From positions 15,506,275-15,570,274 of the forward strand of contig JAJEKV010000010.1 in assembly GCA_021234155.1 (NCBI GenBank): a DNA stretch of 64,000 nt, read 5' to 3'. The stretch is from Isoetes taiwanensis (Eukaryota; Streptophyta; Lycopodiopsida; Isoetales; Isoetaceae). The notes beneath the pieces are model-generated. The model was not told the origin of the DNA and made no database searches. It worked only from the letters and a program-made list of their open reading frames with translations. Every line of letters starts with the position of its first letter. Within the stretch, counting starts at the first letter, position 1. The position numbers and the translations under genes were made by a program. Positions 1-12,670 of this stretch are shown piece by piece.

Positions 1-198
1 TTGGAAAGACTTAACAGTCCAGATTTCATATCTTCAAAGAGGTCTGTACATGAAATTCTAGATGAGGCGTTGCATAAAATACTTGGTTTATGGAATTTCA
101 ATGAAGAATTGGTGAGTGACCGCCCTTTGCCTTACCTGCTTTGCATCTATAAAGCACATAAACACAGTCTTAGATGGATCACGAATGCACATAACTCC
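1..198 (+). pseudogene. Penelope-like reverse transcriptase fragment
   Basis: An open frame from the window edge gives about 66 residues that match the middle of the RT of the complete element on the minus strand at 45.3-47.6 kb. Shared landmarks are the RLNS start, the block LPYLL-IYKAHK and then RWITNAHN, which in Penelope-like RTs is the conserved stretch before catalytic motif A. Homology stops at 198, where an AGATTC repeat element begins; the frame closes a few codons later. The catalytic Asp motifs are absent. It is a truncated relic that may continue to the left of the window. Confidence 0.8.
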
Positions 199-1871
199 GT
201 GGTTCTACTATGAGGGACTACACAAATTCGACGGGAAGCTAATGCAGAGTCATTCAATGAAGATTCTATAAAGATTCCCCTAAGCTCTTTATGATTCCAT
301 CAAGATTCCCCTAGATTCTCAAAGAGTCCCTTAGATTCTCCTATGTTCACAAAGATTCTTTTTAGATTCTCCTAGATTCCTAAAGATTATTTCAAGATTC
401 CTCAAGATTCTATGTAGATTCTCCAAGATTGTATGAAGATTCCTTATAGATTCTCATAGATTCTCTTGAGATTTCTTAAGATTCTACAAAGATTCTCCAA
501 GATTCTATAGAGATTCCCCTAGATTCTATGAATATTTCCCTAGATTCCACAAGATTCTATCAAGATTCTTAAAGATTATATGAACATTCCCTTAACTCCC
601 TTAGATTCCCAAAGATTCTCTTGATATTCACCCAGATTTCCAAAGATTATCCTAAGACTCCTCTAGATACCCCAGGATTCTATGTAGTTCTACTGAATTC
701 TCTAAGATTTGGTGAAGATTCTCATGATTCCTTTAGATTTATGAAGATTCTCGTAGATTCCATCATGATTTCACTTGATTCTCAAAGCTTTTAGAAAGAT
801 TCCCTTAGATTATCAAAGATTCTCTTAAGATTCCTCTAGATTCTCTAAGATCGTATGAAGATTCTCTTAAACTTTACATGACTCCATCAAGATTCCTCTC
901 TAGATTCCCTAAGATTCTATGTAGATCTCCTAGATTCCTATCGATTTTATAAAGATTCTTCTAGATCCCCTTGGCCTTCCCTTAGATTCCTTAAGATTCT
1001 ACAAAGATTCTCCTACATTCTTATGATTTTACAAAGATTCTTCAGAATTCCATCAAGATTACCCTAGATACTCAAAGATTTTAGGAAGATTCCCTTTGAT
1101 TCTCTTGAGATTCCCTTTGATTCCCAAAGATTCCCTAAGATTCTCTTGAGATTCTTTGAGATTCTCTAAGATTCTATGAAGATTCCCCTAGATTCTCCAA
1201 GATTGCATCAGAAGTCCTCTAGATTCTCCAACATTTATGAAGATTCCTTTAGATTCCCTGAGATTCCCATGGATTCCTTTAGAGTTCGATCACGTTGGCT
1301 CCAACTACAACGGAACAGTGCCAAACGACCACTCATTGGAAAGCTCTCGACGAGAGGAATCCAATGGCATAGGTTTCACCTTCATCCGACCTCTCTACTG
1401 CAAGCTACGTGCCTTTGAAGGCGATTAAATAGAAGGAAGCTTCTTAGAAAGTCCACTCATAAATACTTTGCCACCTCATTACCTTTTTATTAATGAGGGT
1501 GACACCTCACCTCCTTTAAAAAAAAAATCAATTTAATATTAAAAAGTTAATGGCTAGGATTTATGCTCACCTTTTGATCTAACGGTTAAGATCTGCTACA
1601 CCAAAGTCACTTTAAGGTACCTTCCTTGCACCTTCCTTACAAAAAATCAAGGGCTAGGATTTATTTTTCCCTCTTGATCCAACGGTTCGGGGATGTGGTG
1701 CATGCCTCATGCATGACCCATGCATGCCTCCATGCATGCCCATAATGAATGGATGGCTTTGATGCTGCCACCTCACTGGCCCCACCTTAAACGGACGGCA
1801 TCCGGGCATGTAAGAATCAAACACATTATATACCAAAGTTTTATGATATACCTTTATATATATAACTGATA
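199..1871. repeat. AGATTC-array element, copy 1
   Basis: About 1.1 kb is built from the word AGATTC and close variants, nearly all on the + strand and spaced about 10-12 bp apart. A non-repetitive tail follows: a short A run near 1520, two GATCTAACGG-like motifs, a run of GCATGC palindromes near 1690-1740, and a TA-rich end (TTATATATATAACTGATA). It is nearly identical to 5076-6748 and of the same length; the visible differences are a few substitutions and one swap of short sub-repeats near 1100. Short ORFs inside it follow the repeat and are not credible genes. It looks like a non-autonomous element flanked by TA tracts. Confidence 0.8.
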
Positions 1872-1946
1872 CCTAAACATGATCGGTTCCCAGAACCTAC
1901 CAAACTATCCCAATAAGCGAAGACATTTCGTCTTTTGCTTATCAGA

Positions 1947-1984
1947 ACTTATCAGTCCCTAGTCCAACTAGGGGAGCCTTAGGG
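1947..1984 (-). ncRNA. Pseudo-LTR terminal RNA motif (CTGATAAGT type)
   Basis: On the minus strand the order is CTAAGGCT, a hairpin (CCCTAGT paired with ACTAGGG), then CTGATAAGTT, followed by a second hairpin (ATAAGC...GCTTAT with an inner AGAC/GTCT). The same layout occurs at 18399, 29078 and 42410 (minus) with different stem sequences. It sits about 80-100 bp from the TA-rich end of the element. It could be a structured RNA used in processing or reverse transcription; function unknown. Confidence 0.55.
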
Positions 1985-2784
1985 ACCAGATTAAACCATG
2001 CTACCGTTTCTATTTCCTTATTTTCCTATTAGAATTTCTTGAATCTACGTATACCATAAGCAAGGTACATTTTTCTTTGTGAAAATCATATATCCAAAGG
2101 CAGAGATGCTTGTATATGCATAGCATTTCCAGAAATAGCCCTTAATGGTCAGCAATTTCATGTTTTAAAGCTGAAAATAGTGAGTGCAATAAGATCCGCA
2201 TTTATTTATCTGTTCATAAAATGCTTGGTCACATTCAATGCTTGAAATAAACTACTGCATAATCTGTAAGCCATTCTTAGATAATACCAAATATGAACCT
2301 TCTATTAAGACCAAAATTAGAAGCAGGAGTCATATCTAAATATACATAATCTGTCCAGGAAAGATAAGTGTGTATGTCGTAGTATAATTCGGATTATATC
2401 CCTAAGACAGTTAAAGTGGCGTACCAGCATTTGAAGAAAGCCAAAAGATACATTTAAACCAAGAAAAGCCTATCTGATTTTTCAAATTTGAACAGCAGCA
2501 AATGTTGTGTTTCTTGTAACTCCATATGTTGAAAGATTGTGCCTCACGCACGAGGTACTGTAGCTTTTCCTTTTTCTTGAAGTTGTCTTACCAATAAGAC
2601 ATACCATTTGTAATTCTTTTCTGCATATGCAATAGGCAGAATGTTAAAGACTCACAGTTTTGGTGCATCTAAGTCTTAAGCACACTGAGAGAGTTCGGAT
2701 AACTTATCTGTATGATTTAATCATGTCATCATTTTAGCTTGTAACAAAGCCATCGAACCATCCTAAAAGAACAAAATTCCAAGG

Positions 2785-2906
2785 AGGTGGAGTTCTGGTT
2801 ACCTGCAGTCCAAGCAAACACACGTTAGCCTGATAAGGGTAAGTGTATTCTGACTAGCAGGTAAGCTGTAGAACTTCACGGCTCATCGCCCTTCACCTTA
2901 TCAATT
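2785..2906 (-). ncRNA. Conserved pseudoknot-like RNA element in pseudo-LTR
   Basis: Minus-strand copy of the element described at 17999-18117. It contains GGGCGATGAGCC, then GTTCT, a short gap, TTACCTGC, a loop with TTACCC and GGCTAA, then GCAGGTAA, CC and AGAAC. TTACCTGC pairs with GCAGGTAA, and GTTCT pairs with AGAAC. The outer stem differs in sequence from the other three copies yet still pairs, which supports conserved RNA folding. Confidence 0.6.
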
Positions 2907-3377
2907 TTGTTAGAATATCAACCATTTCTTAACAATAAAAAGAAGAATGCACTATCTCTAATGGCAGATTGATATGTATCATATGTAAAATCCTGTTCTA
3001 GTTTATCAACATAGATCAGGCCAATACGCAGCATCTAGACTACATAAATTGTAGCATATATCCCAAGCCATGCTTCAACAATTAGAATCTGTAAACTGTA
3101 TTGCATTTCTGTGCCGTAGAGCCACATGTATAGGCCAAGCAATATAATAGATCATAACGAAAATTCCGTAGTATCTTTGACAATTTCCTAATGCTATTAA
3201 GTCTAAGTTCCAATTCAGATCAAAATGACCTCATGTAAAACAACTTGCCCCTGATTCATCATGTCTGTAGAATCTAACACCGTACAGCACATTTGCTATT
3301 TCTGTTAAATAACAAATAAAGCACACAGACCTGAATCGCAGTCTTCAGTCTACATAAATCCAATATTGCAGATCATT

Positions 3378-5075
3378 CCTCGAGGAATTGTACAAATTCG
3401 AGTAGAAGTCAAATTTAAAGTCATGCGATGAAGATTCTATAGAGATTCTCCAAGATTCCACCAAGATTCTCTAGATACTCAAAGATTTTATGAGGATTCC
3501 CTTAGATTCCTTTAGATTCTTAAAGATTCTCTTGAGATTCCCCTAGATTCCCAAAGATTATCCTAAGATTCCTCAAGATTCCATGTAGATTCTTCAAGAT
3601 TTTCTTAGATTCTATGAAGACCCCCCTATAGAACACATCTAGTGTCAAAGATTCCCCTACATCCCCTTGGATTCCCCCTAAATTCCCCAAAATTCCATAA
3701 ACATCCCCTAGATTCTTAAGGTTCTACAAAGATTCCCCTAGATTTTTAAAGATTATCTGAAGATTCTTTTAGATTCCCTAAGATTCTATGTAGATTCTCC
3801 TAGATTCCCTTAGATTCTATCAAAATTCCACTACATTCTCTAAGATTCCATAAAGATTCCCCCTGATTCTTAAACATTTTTTGAAGATTCTCTTAGATTC
3901 CTCTATATTCGTTTGATTTCCATAGATTCGTTAAGATTCTCTTGACATTTCCTTAATTCCAAAGGTTATCCTAAGATTCCTCTAGATTCCTTTAGATTCT
4001 TAAATATTCTCTTGAAATTCCCTTAGATTCCCAAATATTATCCTAAGATTCCTCTAGATTCTCCAAGATTCCATGTAGATTCTTCTAGATTCCCTTAGAT
4101 TCTATGAAGATTCCCCTGTAGAATGCACCTACTGTCAAAGATTCCCCTAGATCCTTTGAAATCTCCTGCGATTCCCTAAGATTCCACAAACATCCCCCTA
4201 GATTCTTAAGGTTCTATAAAGATTCCCCTAGATTTTCAAAGATTATTTGAAGATTCGTTTAGATTCCCCAAGATTCTATGTAGATTCTTATAGATTCCCT
4301 TAAGTTCTATGAAGATCCCCTTAGATCTCTAAGATTCCATCGAGATTTCCCTCGATTCTTAAACTTTTTTGAAGTTTTTTTTAAATTCCCCTAGATTCCT
4401 TAAGATTCTCTTGAGATTCCTTTGATTTTCAAAGATTATCCCAATATCTCTCGAATTCCCTTAGATTCTATGAATATTCCCTCTAGATTATCCAACATTG
4501 CACGGAATGATGCCAAACCACTACTCATTGGAAACCATTTGATGAGAGGAATCCAACGGTGTGGGTCCCACTTTGATCCGAGACCTCCACCGCAAGATAA
4601 AGTCGTTTGAAGGCGGCGCAAAAAAGGAAGCTTCCAAGAAAGCTTCATAATTAATTAATGAGTTGCCACCTCACTATCTTTTTATTAAATAAAGGGTGCC
4701 ATCTCACCTCTTTAATATAAAAAATTCTAATTTAATAAAAAAATGAATGGTTAGGATTTATCCTCCCCCCTTTGATCTAACGGTTAAGATTGCTTGCACC
4801 AAATCCACTTTTAAGGAATGCTTCCTTGCACTTTCTTTATAAAAATTAAGGGCCATGATTTCTCCTTCCCTTTTGATCTGACGGCTTAGAGACATGGTGC
4901 ATGCCCCTATGCATGCCCCCATCATACTTCTATGCCCATGCATGACCTCCCCCATGAGGTGGCGGCATCATGGCCTTCCATTTTCAATTGGACGGCTGGC
5001 ATTAATCTTTATATAGCATGGGTACATCCTTTCCTGGGACACATAGAATAGTTTTATATATATAATGATATACAA
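3378..5075. repeat. AGATTC-array element, copy 2 (diverged)
   Basis: Same plan as 199-1871: an entry with ACAAATTCGA, then roughly 1.1 kb of AGATTC words at about helical spacing, a CCAAACCACTACTCATTGG block, A-rich stretches, GATCTAACGG motifs, ATGCATG-rich palindromes and a TA-rich end. It is clearly diverged from copies 1 and 3 and contains its own internal duplication (segments near 3540-3640 and 4020-4120 resemble each other). No credible gene is present. Confidence 0.75.
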
Positions 5076-6748
5076 GTGGTTCTACTATGAGGGACTACAC
5101 AAATTCGACGGGAAGCTAATGCAGAGTCATTCAATGAAGATTCTATAAAGATTCCCCTAAGCTCTTTATGATTCCATCAAGATTCCCCTAGATTCTCAAA
5201 GAGTCCCTTAGATTCTCCTATGTTCACAAAGATTCTTTTTAGATTCTCCTAGATTCCTAAAGATTATTTCAAGATTCCTCAAGATTCTATGTAGATTCTC
5301 CAAGATTGTATGAAGATTCCTTATAGATTCTCATAGATTCTCTTGAGATTTCTTAAGATTCTACAAAGATTCTCCAAGATTCTATAGAGATTCCCCTAGA
5401 TTCTATGAATATTTCCCTAGATTCCACAAGATTCTATCAAGATTCTTAAAGATTATATGAACATTCCCTTAACTCCCTTAGATTCCCAAAGATTCTCTTG
5501 ATATTCACCCAGATTTCCAAAGATTATCCTAAGACTCCTCTAGATACCCCAGGATTCTATGTAGTTCTACTGAATTCTCTAAGATTTGGTGAAGATTCTC
5601 ATGATTCCTTTAGATTTATGAAGATTCTCGTAGATTCCATCATGATTTCACTTGATTCTCAAAGCTTTTAGAAAGATTCCCTTAGATTATCAAAGATTCT
5701 CTTAAGATTCCTCTAGATTCTCTAAGATCGTATGAAGATTCTCTTAAACTTTACATGACTCCATCAAGATTCCTCTCTAGATTCCCTAAGATTCTATGTA
5801 GATCTCCTAGATTCCTATCGATTTTATAAAGATTCTTCTAGATCCCCTTGGCCTTCCCTTAGATTCCTTAAGATTCTACAAAGATTCTCCTACATTCTTA
5901 TGATTTTACAAAGATTCTTCAGAATTCCATCAAGATTACCCTAGATACTCAAAGATTTTAGGAAGATTCCCTTTGATTCTCTTGAGATTCCCTTTGATTC
6001 CCTTTGATTCCCAAAGATTCTCTTGAGATTCTTTGAGATTCTCTAAGATTCTATGAAGATTCCCCTAGATTCTCCAAGATTGCATCAGAAGTCCTCTAGA
6101 TTCTCCAACATTTATGAAGATTCCTTTAGATTCCCTGAGATTCCCATGGATTCCTTTAGAGTTCGATCACGTTGGCTCCAACTACAACGGAACAGTGCCA
6201 AACCACCACTCATTGGAAAGCTCTCGATGAGAGGAATCCAATGGCGTAGGTTTCACCTTCATCCGACCTCTCTACTGCAAGCTACGTGCCTTTGAAGGCG
6301 ATTAAATAGAAGGAAGCTTCTTAGAAAGTCCACTCATAAATACTTTGCCACCTCATTACCTTTTTATTAATGAGGGTGACACCTCACCTCCTTTAAAAAA
6401 AAAATCAATTTAATATTAAAAAGTTAATGGCTAGGATTTATGCTCACCTTTTGATCTAACGGTTAAGATCTGCTACACCAAAGTCACTTTAAGGTACCTT
6501 CCTTGCACCTTCCTTACAAAAAACCAAGGGCTAGGATTTATTTTTCCCTCTTGATCCAACGGTTCGGGGATGTGGTGCATGCCTCATGCATGACCCATGC
6601 ATGCCTCCATGCATGCCCATAATGAATGGATGGCTTTGATGCTGCCACCTCACTGGCCCCACCTTAAACGGACGGCATCCGGGCATGTAAGAATCAAACA
6701 CATTATATACCAAAGTTTTATGATATACCTTTATATATATAACTGATA
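5076..6748. repeat. AGATTC-array element, copy 3
   Basis: Nearly identical to 199-1871 over the full 1,673 bp, starting at GTGGTTCTACTATGAGG and ending at TATATATAACTGATA. A few point differences are visible (for example in the CCAAACCACC and CTCTCGATG stretches). It lies head-to-tail after copy 2, with only a TA-rich junction between them. The near identity of copies 1 and 3, either side of older DNA, suggests a recent duplication or two recent insertions of one source. Confidence 0.85.
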
Positions 6749-6762
6749 TACAAGTTTTTGTA

Positions 6763-7840
6763 CTTTAAATGGGTCTATGAACTATAGTTTACGAAATCTG
6801 GGAACAAAATCCAAGATTAAGAGTGACAGGAATGGTAGCATGCATCCAGTCCAAAGTCATGAAGTTTTAAGCTAAACCCTTTGCTTGATGGCCATTCAAT
6901 CGAGCTCATCGTTGTTTATTAGATGGAGACTTGCAATTAGATTTCATCTGATCACTCTATGATAACGAAGCAAACTTTGTCTATAATCTTGGGTACAGCT
7001 TTATTCGAGGTGTCTTTGGCTCAGCGAAATTAAATTGCATCTCCTCTAACAATGAGCATAGATATTTGGTAAACAGTCTACATGCATCCACACACATCAT
7101 TGATAAACAAACTCTGATAAATATTTTGTTCCCTGCTTATGAACTTCATTTATTGTCTTATTCTTGATGCGTATCCAATTTTATTCGAGGCAAATTCAAC
7201 AATCGTACCAAATGTACAAACAAAAAGCTTGTCCTTGACACCTGGGTGAATTAGTTTTGGCTTTCTCAGGAACACTCGATGATAGACATTTCTGTATAGT
7301 TATACACTATTTGTAGCGGAAGGTGCATTTTGTACTATAAATGTGTCCATGAACTATATCTGAACATCCGGGAATAAAATCCTCTACCTATATTAACACG
7401 CGTTGTAAGGCCCGAGAATATCATGCCTTACAATTTTGACGATGCTCTAATCCTTGCTTTATGATTACTCTACCCTTTGGATCTTCTCAACCAATTCCCT
7501 TCGCCATTATGCTTTTTGATACCTCAAGCTCTTCCATATCGACAATTCAATCCTCCCATCATCTACCATGTCATGTTCATCTTAAGATGGTGGTCCCATT
7601 ATACATGCTCTTAATACACTCTTAGCCCCAATGAACTGCGGGTAACAGAACTATAACGGTCCTAAGGTAACGAACTGTCTATCAACTATAGTTTATAAAC
7701 ACCTGGGAGTAAACTTCGAGAGTATTACGATCAGCATATATGCCTAGACATTTGTTTGTACTATCAATGATCTATCAACTATGGTTTATGAACATCTGGG
7801 AGAAGTCCAAGATTAAGAAGACTAGCATCTACGCCTGGAC
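6763..7840. repeat. Dispersed sub-terminal repeats of element X1
   Basis: At least three degenerate copies of a unit reading TTTGTACT-TAAATG, GAACTATAGTTTA, then ATCTGGGAG or similar and AAGATTAAGA occur near 6763, 7333 and 7757, with a partial copy near 7677. Sub-terminal repetition of this kind is common in DNA transposons that use such sites for transposase binding. No gene is seen in this stretch. Confidence 0.5.
7649..7673 (+). other. Relic of organellar 23S rRNA (helix 69-71 region)
   Basis: AACTATAACGGTCCTAAGGT, followed by AACGAA, matches the universally conserved bacterial and organellar 23S rRNA segment that includes the I-CeuI homing site; the usual G of GGTAGCG reads A here. The flanks do not continue as rRNA, so it is either a tiny decayed organelle insertion or chance; an exact match over about 21 nt makes chance unlikely. 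Confidence 0.5.
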
Positions 7841-8632
7841 ATTTGATTTAGTAATAACACACTAGTCTTAGAACAAATCGAGGTCGCCCACATTCACATT
7901 CAATGTAAGGTGGTTGGGGCCAAGACCCAACAATCACACAATAATGCAATGTTAGAGTGGCGTGGGTGTCATACATCCTATGGGATGGTGCCAAGTGGCA
8001 TGACACTGCAAAAGTTACCATCTTCCTGATTTGACCTAAGGAAAGAGGGAATTTCAAATTTAGTAGTCTAAATAAGCAAAACAAAGATCAACAAAGCCTT
8101 TGTTGAGATAACAAAGACCTAAGAATGATCTAACAAAACTAGGGAATTAAGGTGCTAGAGAGCACCATACACCACAATTTTCAACAAATATCACAACCTT
8201 GCCTAGCGTTTGCCCTTCGGGCAACCCCAAAAGTACAATTTTATGGTCTAGCAATAGGATGCAAGCGGTACTTTTCATATTAAGTGTGGGGATTCTATGA
8301 CGTTCTCTCATAATTAATTAAAACTTTGTTCAAATATTACTTAAGCTTTGTGTAAACATTACCTCAACAATTTCTTAGAGTAAGATTCTTAAATATTCTA
8401 TTCCTGCAAATAGAAAAATTTTTGATGATTTTTCATAGTCGATCGATTATATAAGCCATCATTTTTAAGGCCAATAACATTGCATGGAAAGATTCATTAG
8501 ATTCTCAACAATTTACTTCTCGATTCATTAGATTCTCAACAATTTACTTCTCTATTTCACTATATTCCACAGAGGTTTGTTGAAGATTGATCAAAAGTCA
8601 TTATATTGTATAGGGTTGTATCAAGTAGAGAG

Positions 8633-8960
8633 TTGGTGTTGCACAATGGAAAGGCTTAAGTTACTCGAAACTATAACAAAAAGAAGAAATAAACATCAGA
8701 CACTGCAAAATGCAAAGGCATAACTTACTCGAAATCATGTTTTGAATGCACATCACCAAGTATGGATTCTTGCAATGAAAATGCCATCTTGGTGTTGCAC
8801 AATGCGAAGGCTTAACTTACTCGAAACCACGTTCCAATGACTATATGAAGCTATAGCGAAAGAAGAAAGAAAAATCTGACAGAAAATGCAAATGCATAAC
8901 TTACTCGAAATCATGTTCTAAATGCACACAAATTATCGGTTCTTGCAATGAAAATGCCAG
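8633..8960. repeat. Two-copy tandem duplication (~156 bp)
   Basis: The blocks starting at about 8633 and 8789 both read TTGGTGTTGCACAATG, then AAGGCTTAA-TTACTCGAAA, a GAAGAAA stretch, CTTACTCGAAATCATGTT and TTCTTGCAATGAAAATGCCA. They differ by scattered substitutions and short indels, so the duplication is old. No ORF of interest lies across it. Confidence 0.7.
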
Positions 8961-9797
8961 CTTGAACAACTCATGCTACTGAATGATAATTATCTCAAAT
9001 AGACCTCGACAAATGCTGGTGAACTTTAAGTGCACTTTTAGTAAAACAAATATCTCAGCAATTCAATTTGCTAGCATTCTAGTTTACATTTTCTTTTAGG
9101 ACATATTCCTTTTAAGAGTTCTCTTTCTCAACTGCAACCAAACAATAATGTAGTATAACTGCAAATTTAGTAGTGGAAAGAGTCACAACCAGCATATTGA
9201 TAAGCATAGGCCAATTTACTTGAAGTCTCCTTCATTAATCTGCCAGTTAAAGATGCAACAAGACCCACCATCATAAACGGTATTAAACAGTATACAGATT
9301 AAGATCATCTAACCTTCTAAAATATTCTACATAAAACAACAAAAGTTAAAAGGTGAAAACAGTCAAGCTCATATAATGCATGGCAAGATTACCAAGTAGG
9401 ATTCTAGCAGGCTGTCAAAAGCATCTATCAGAGTGAACTAGAGGTGACGATCCTGCTGACTAAGTGCACAATTAACTTACCATATCATGATGAAATCATC
9501 AAGGAGCAGTTTGCAGAAACATTTTGGAGCATTTAGATCTCATTCTCATTCTCATTCTAAAGTTATGCCCCACTACATAGGTTTCTGTTTCAATGTAGCA
9601 TCAAATCCACACATGCACATACTTTAATGAAATCTAGTGAATTTGATGTTGGTACATATAGTCTGGCTGAGCTGGCCACCGGATTTTAAAGTGAATGCTA
9701 CCGCAAGAAGAGAATGGAAATGTTAAAGGCTGGTTTTTTCTCTGATCAAGCATCTACATAGAGTTCAACCAATAAATTTAAGGCAAATAAGATGTAC

Positions 9798-9990
9798 TAA
9801 ACCTGGCTTTCAACCCAAATGTCACCAATCTTTTTGTATGCAAGTACTATTGAATATGAATTCCGAATTCAACATGCTTCGAACATGTCTCTAAACCTGG
9901 CTTTCAACCCAAAGGTCACCAATCTTTTTGTATGCAAGTACCATTGAATACGAATTCAATTCAACATGCTTCAAACATGTCTCAAAGCAT
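9798..9990. repeat. Two-copy tandem duplication (~94 bp)
   Basis: ACCTGGCTTTCAACCCAAA, followed by GTCACCAATCTTTTTGTATG and CAACATGCTTC-AACATGTCTC, appears twice at a spacing of 94 bp with a few differences. The surrounding non-coding DNA (8.96-10.7 kb) shows no other feature I can support. Confidence 0.75.
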
Positions 9991-10742
9991 GTCTAGCCTG
10001 TGCAAATTTGAGGGAATAGTTGTAACCATTTTTTAGGCCATGGCTCTTCGTATGTTCTCACATTTTGCGGGAGAAATTGAATTAGACAGACTTCAAGGAT
10101 GTCTTCAAACACATTTACTTTTCCACACTGGAAGATGATGATTGCAGCCCCTTTTTATGCTACAATACTTAGTCAAAGGTTAGAAGTTACCTAGGCAGAA
10201 GCTAAATACGCCACTGCATATATTTATTTAGGTTCCAACCTGCTACAAAGAAGGCATAATACTGTCGGGCCAGTCCTCCTTATTCACACCCGCCCATTAA
10301 GATTTGATCTCCAAACAATTAATATAAGAGTGAGGTAACCTCCACCATCCAATTTCCACATAGATCCCATTTCATATAAGCTAAATTGGACTGTTTCTAA
10401 CAGGGATTGAAATTCATGGTCATTTGTCACTGATTTTATGCTTAAACTCTTTATGACCGTGTAACTAATCTCACATGTGCCAACAATGCCGACAGGAATA
10501 TGAACATTCTCTTGACATTCAGTAAGAAAGCCCGCCAAGTTAAAAGGGCACAGAAATGTAGTAATGTGCAACATGCAATAAATAAATGAAAATGAGAATC
10601 TGCAAAGGTCTTAGTCTTGAGGAATATACGGATAAGGTCAATGCCAGTATGCAGTCCCAAATCTTAGACCCCTAGTAATGATAAAGTATAAGAGTAGGAT
10701 GGCATAAGCATTTAAAAAAAAAGGCACTTTTTCCGAAGTTTT

Positions 10743-11010
10743 TCAGCTCATGTTTGGAAGCAATGATGGCTCGAAAAAAATGGAGATGGCGCAATCCACA
10801 CGATGTTCCTTCATTTTCTTGAGCACCTTCCATACCTCTTCTATAAGGTCTACAACATTCCACGTTGAAATGTTATGCCAAGGCATCTGACCAGGAAATG
10901 GCTGTGCATCTTCTACACTGCCCAAACGACTATAACCAACAATCATAGTGGTTTAATTAACAACATTGTGCTGGGGAATTTTGTCAAAAACTCCTGCCAT
11001 TTCCATAATG
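10743..11010 (-). pseudogene. PPR (PLS-type) protein fragment
   Basis: The minus strand translates to VFDKIPQHNVVN, an in-frame stop, then TTMIVGYSRLGSVEDAQ, QMPWHNISTWN and KVLKKMKEHRVDC. These are textbook repeats of plant organellar pentatricopeptide proteins of the PLS class (the MI-GY-G--E-A-LF--MP-N--SWN pattern). Only about two and a half repeats survive, with a stop codon and a garbled LF position, so it is a relic. Such proteins direct organellar C-to-U editing, which fits the heavily edited mitochondrial insert at 58.4 kb. No start or C-terminal domain is visible. Confidence 0.7.
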
Positions 11011-11080
11011 ATCATTTCCAAATTAATTCCACTAGATCATGCAACTATTTACCTCAGTTGGAATTATGTATCCAGAAAAC

Positions 11081-11474
11081 ATTGTAAAAAATATCATCCT
11101 ACTTGGTCACACACCTTGCAACTCAACATATATGGAATGCGCAAATGGAGTAGCATGGAAGATGCATGGACATGGCATGAATTATAACCATTATTTTGGC
11201 AGGTTTCTAAGCTATGGCCAAATTGTGCCTAAATCTAAGTCTGTGTCATGGGTTTCTATATAACCCAAAGCCAAGACATTGTAAAAAATATCATCTTACT
11301 TGGTCTCACACCTTGCAACTCAACATATATAGAATGCGCAAATAGAGTAGCATGGAAGATGCATGGAAATGGCATGAATTATAACCATTATTTTGGCAGG
11401 TTTCTAAGCTATGGCCAAATTGTGCCTAAATCTAAGTTTGTGTCATGGGTTTCTATATAACCCAAAGCCAAGAT
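11081..11474. repeat. Two-copy tandem duplication (197 bp)
   Basis: The unit starting ATTGTAAAAAATATCATC and ending with CCCAAAGCCAAGA occurs twice at a spacing of 197 bp with only a few substitutions. Overlapping short ORFs of both copies give almost the same peptide (SYGQIVPKSK), which merely reflects the duplication. It is more recent than the two other tandem duplications in this element. Confidence 0.85.
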
Positions 11475-12670
11475 TCGGATGGGATGCAGAGAAATGTAGT
11501 AGTGTGCAACATCCAACAAATAAGTATAGATTGAAGTATGCCTAAGAGGAAAGATCAATGTATTTACTGATGCTGGAAGACTTCCGTGCCCATTGTTTAT
11601 AGTGAACAAAGATCAGCTTTGTATAATGAAGCAGTTGGAGCTAACGAGAAATACAGACCTTCAATAGCGAGATCTATTTAAGACTTGAAGAAACCTTGCT
11701 CACAAGATGTTTATTATACGCATATGGAACTGCATCATACTCCATTTGTCAATTATAACCGGAGTTCAAGAGTTATTTGGGAGTCGCGCAAGTACCGTAG
11801 GCAGGCCATTGGACTCAATTGTCTGATAGGAAGGCTAGAACTGCACAATGGGCAAAATCCAATGCTCGCCTTGGCAAACCTAGTGAATCTGATGTTGGTG
11901 GTTATTAAAAATACAGTCATTGTGATAACAGAATGCTACACATCCTTTGGCTGAGTAGCTACCTGGATTTTGAGCAGAATGCTACCGCTAGAAAGAAATG
12001 TTTTAAGCAAAGATTAATAGATTGTTTTCAAGAAAAACATTTTACTGAAGAGGTCGCCCACTCTCATAGAAAAACGCAAAGCATTCCACGGGCTTAGAAT
12101 TCGGTATAGCATAAGCTGCATTGTTCGGCAAAAAATACATAGGCTTCACAAGACATCTCTAGTGCACTCAATTCAGAAACGGGTTTTAACTATGTTTGCA
12201 AAGAAAAAATTACCTGGGCTAATGCTGGCAGCATATTTTTCCTAGTGCTCTTCGAATAGCTAGCACAATAACCTATTGCAAATACGTCTTCCATGTTGGG
12301 AACTTCCAGCCACTCATTTAAAAGCCCCTGGTCCAATTACATCTATTTCTCCAGATAAAAGACCTAACAAAGAATCAAGGATCTTATAAGATACAGGAAA
12401 TTATAAACTAGGGGGACCTTGCCCACAAAAACGCTGAGAATCGCGAAGCATAACAACAAAGAGTATCATAGAAGGCAACTTCTAAAGGAAGCCAATATTA
12501 GAGAAAAGAAGTGCAGACCAAGGTCTTCAAGAACTTAAAAAGTATTTGCAATAATAGATAATAATATGTGGCCCAAATAAAGCTGTGGACCAGCACAGAA
12601 TTTGTTCTTATGATCACTAGTTGGTTAATGTATACACTTACTATTAGACACCATGGTTGCTTAAACTTAC

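Larger units (their letters stand above)
1872..3377 (-). mobile_element. Truncated pseudo-LTR of the Penelope-like element
   Basis: Read on the minus strand, this segment carries both conserved RNA structures of the pseudo-LTRs found at 17.2-18.5, 25.8-29.2 and 42.3-45.2 kb, in the same order, and ends in a TA tract in the same way. The SAP-like exon that should lie further upstream is missing, because the segment is cut at about 3377 by an AGATTC element. It is therefore the 3' part of a pseudo-LTR, diverged enough to represent another subfamily. No coding region is seen. Confidence 0.7.

Noticed and set aside
1176-1428. ORFs in the AGATTC arrays (MKIPLDSPRL type)
   Set aside because: The peptides are translations of the repeat, overlap in two frames, and end in the non-repetitive tail; no codon-level conservation is visible.
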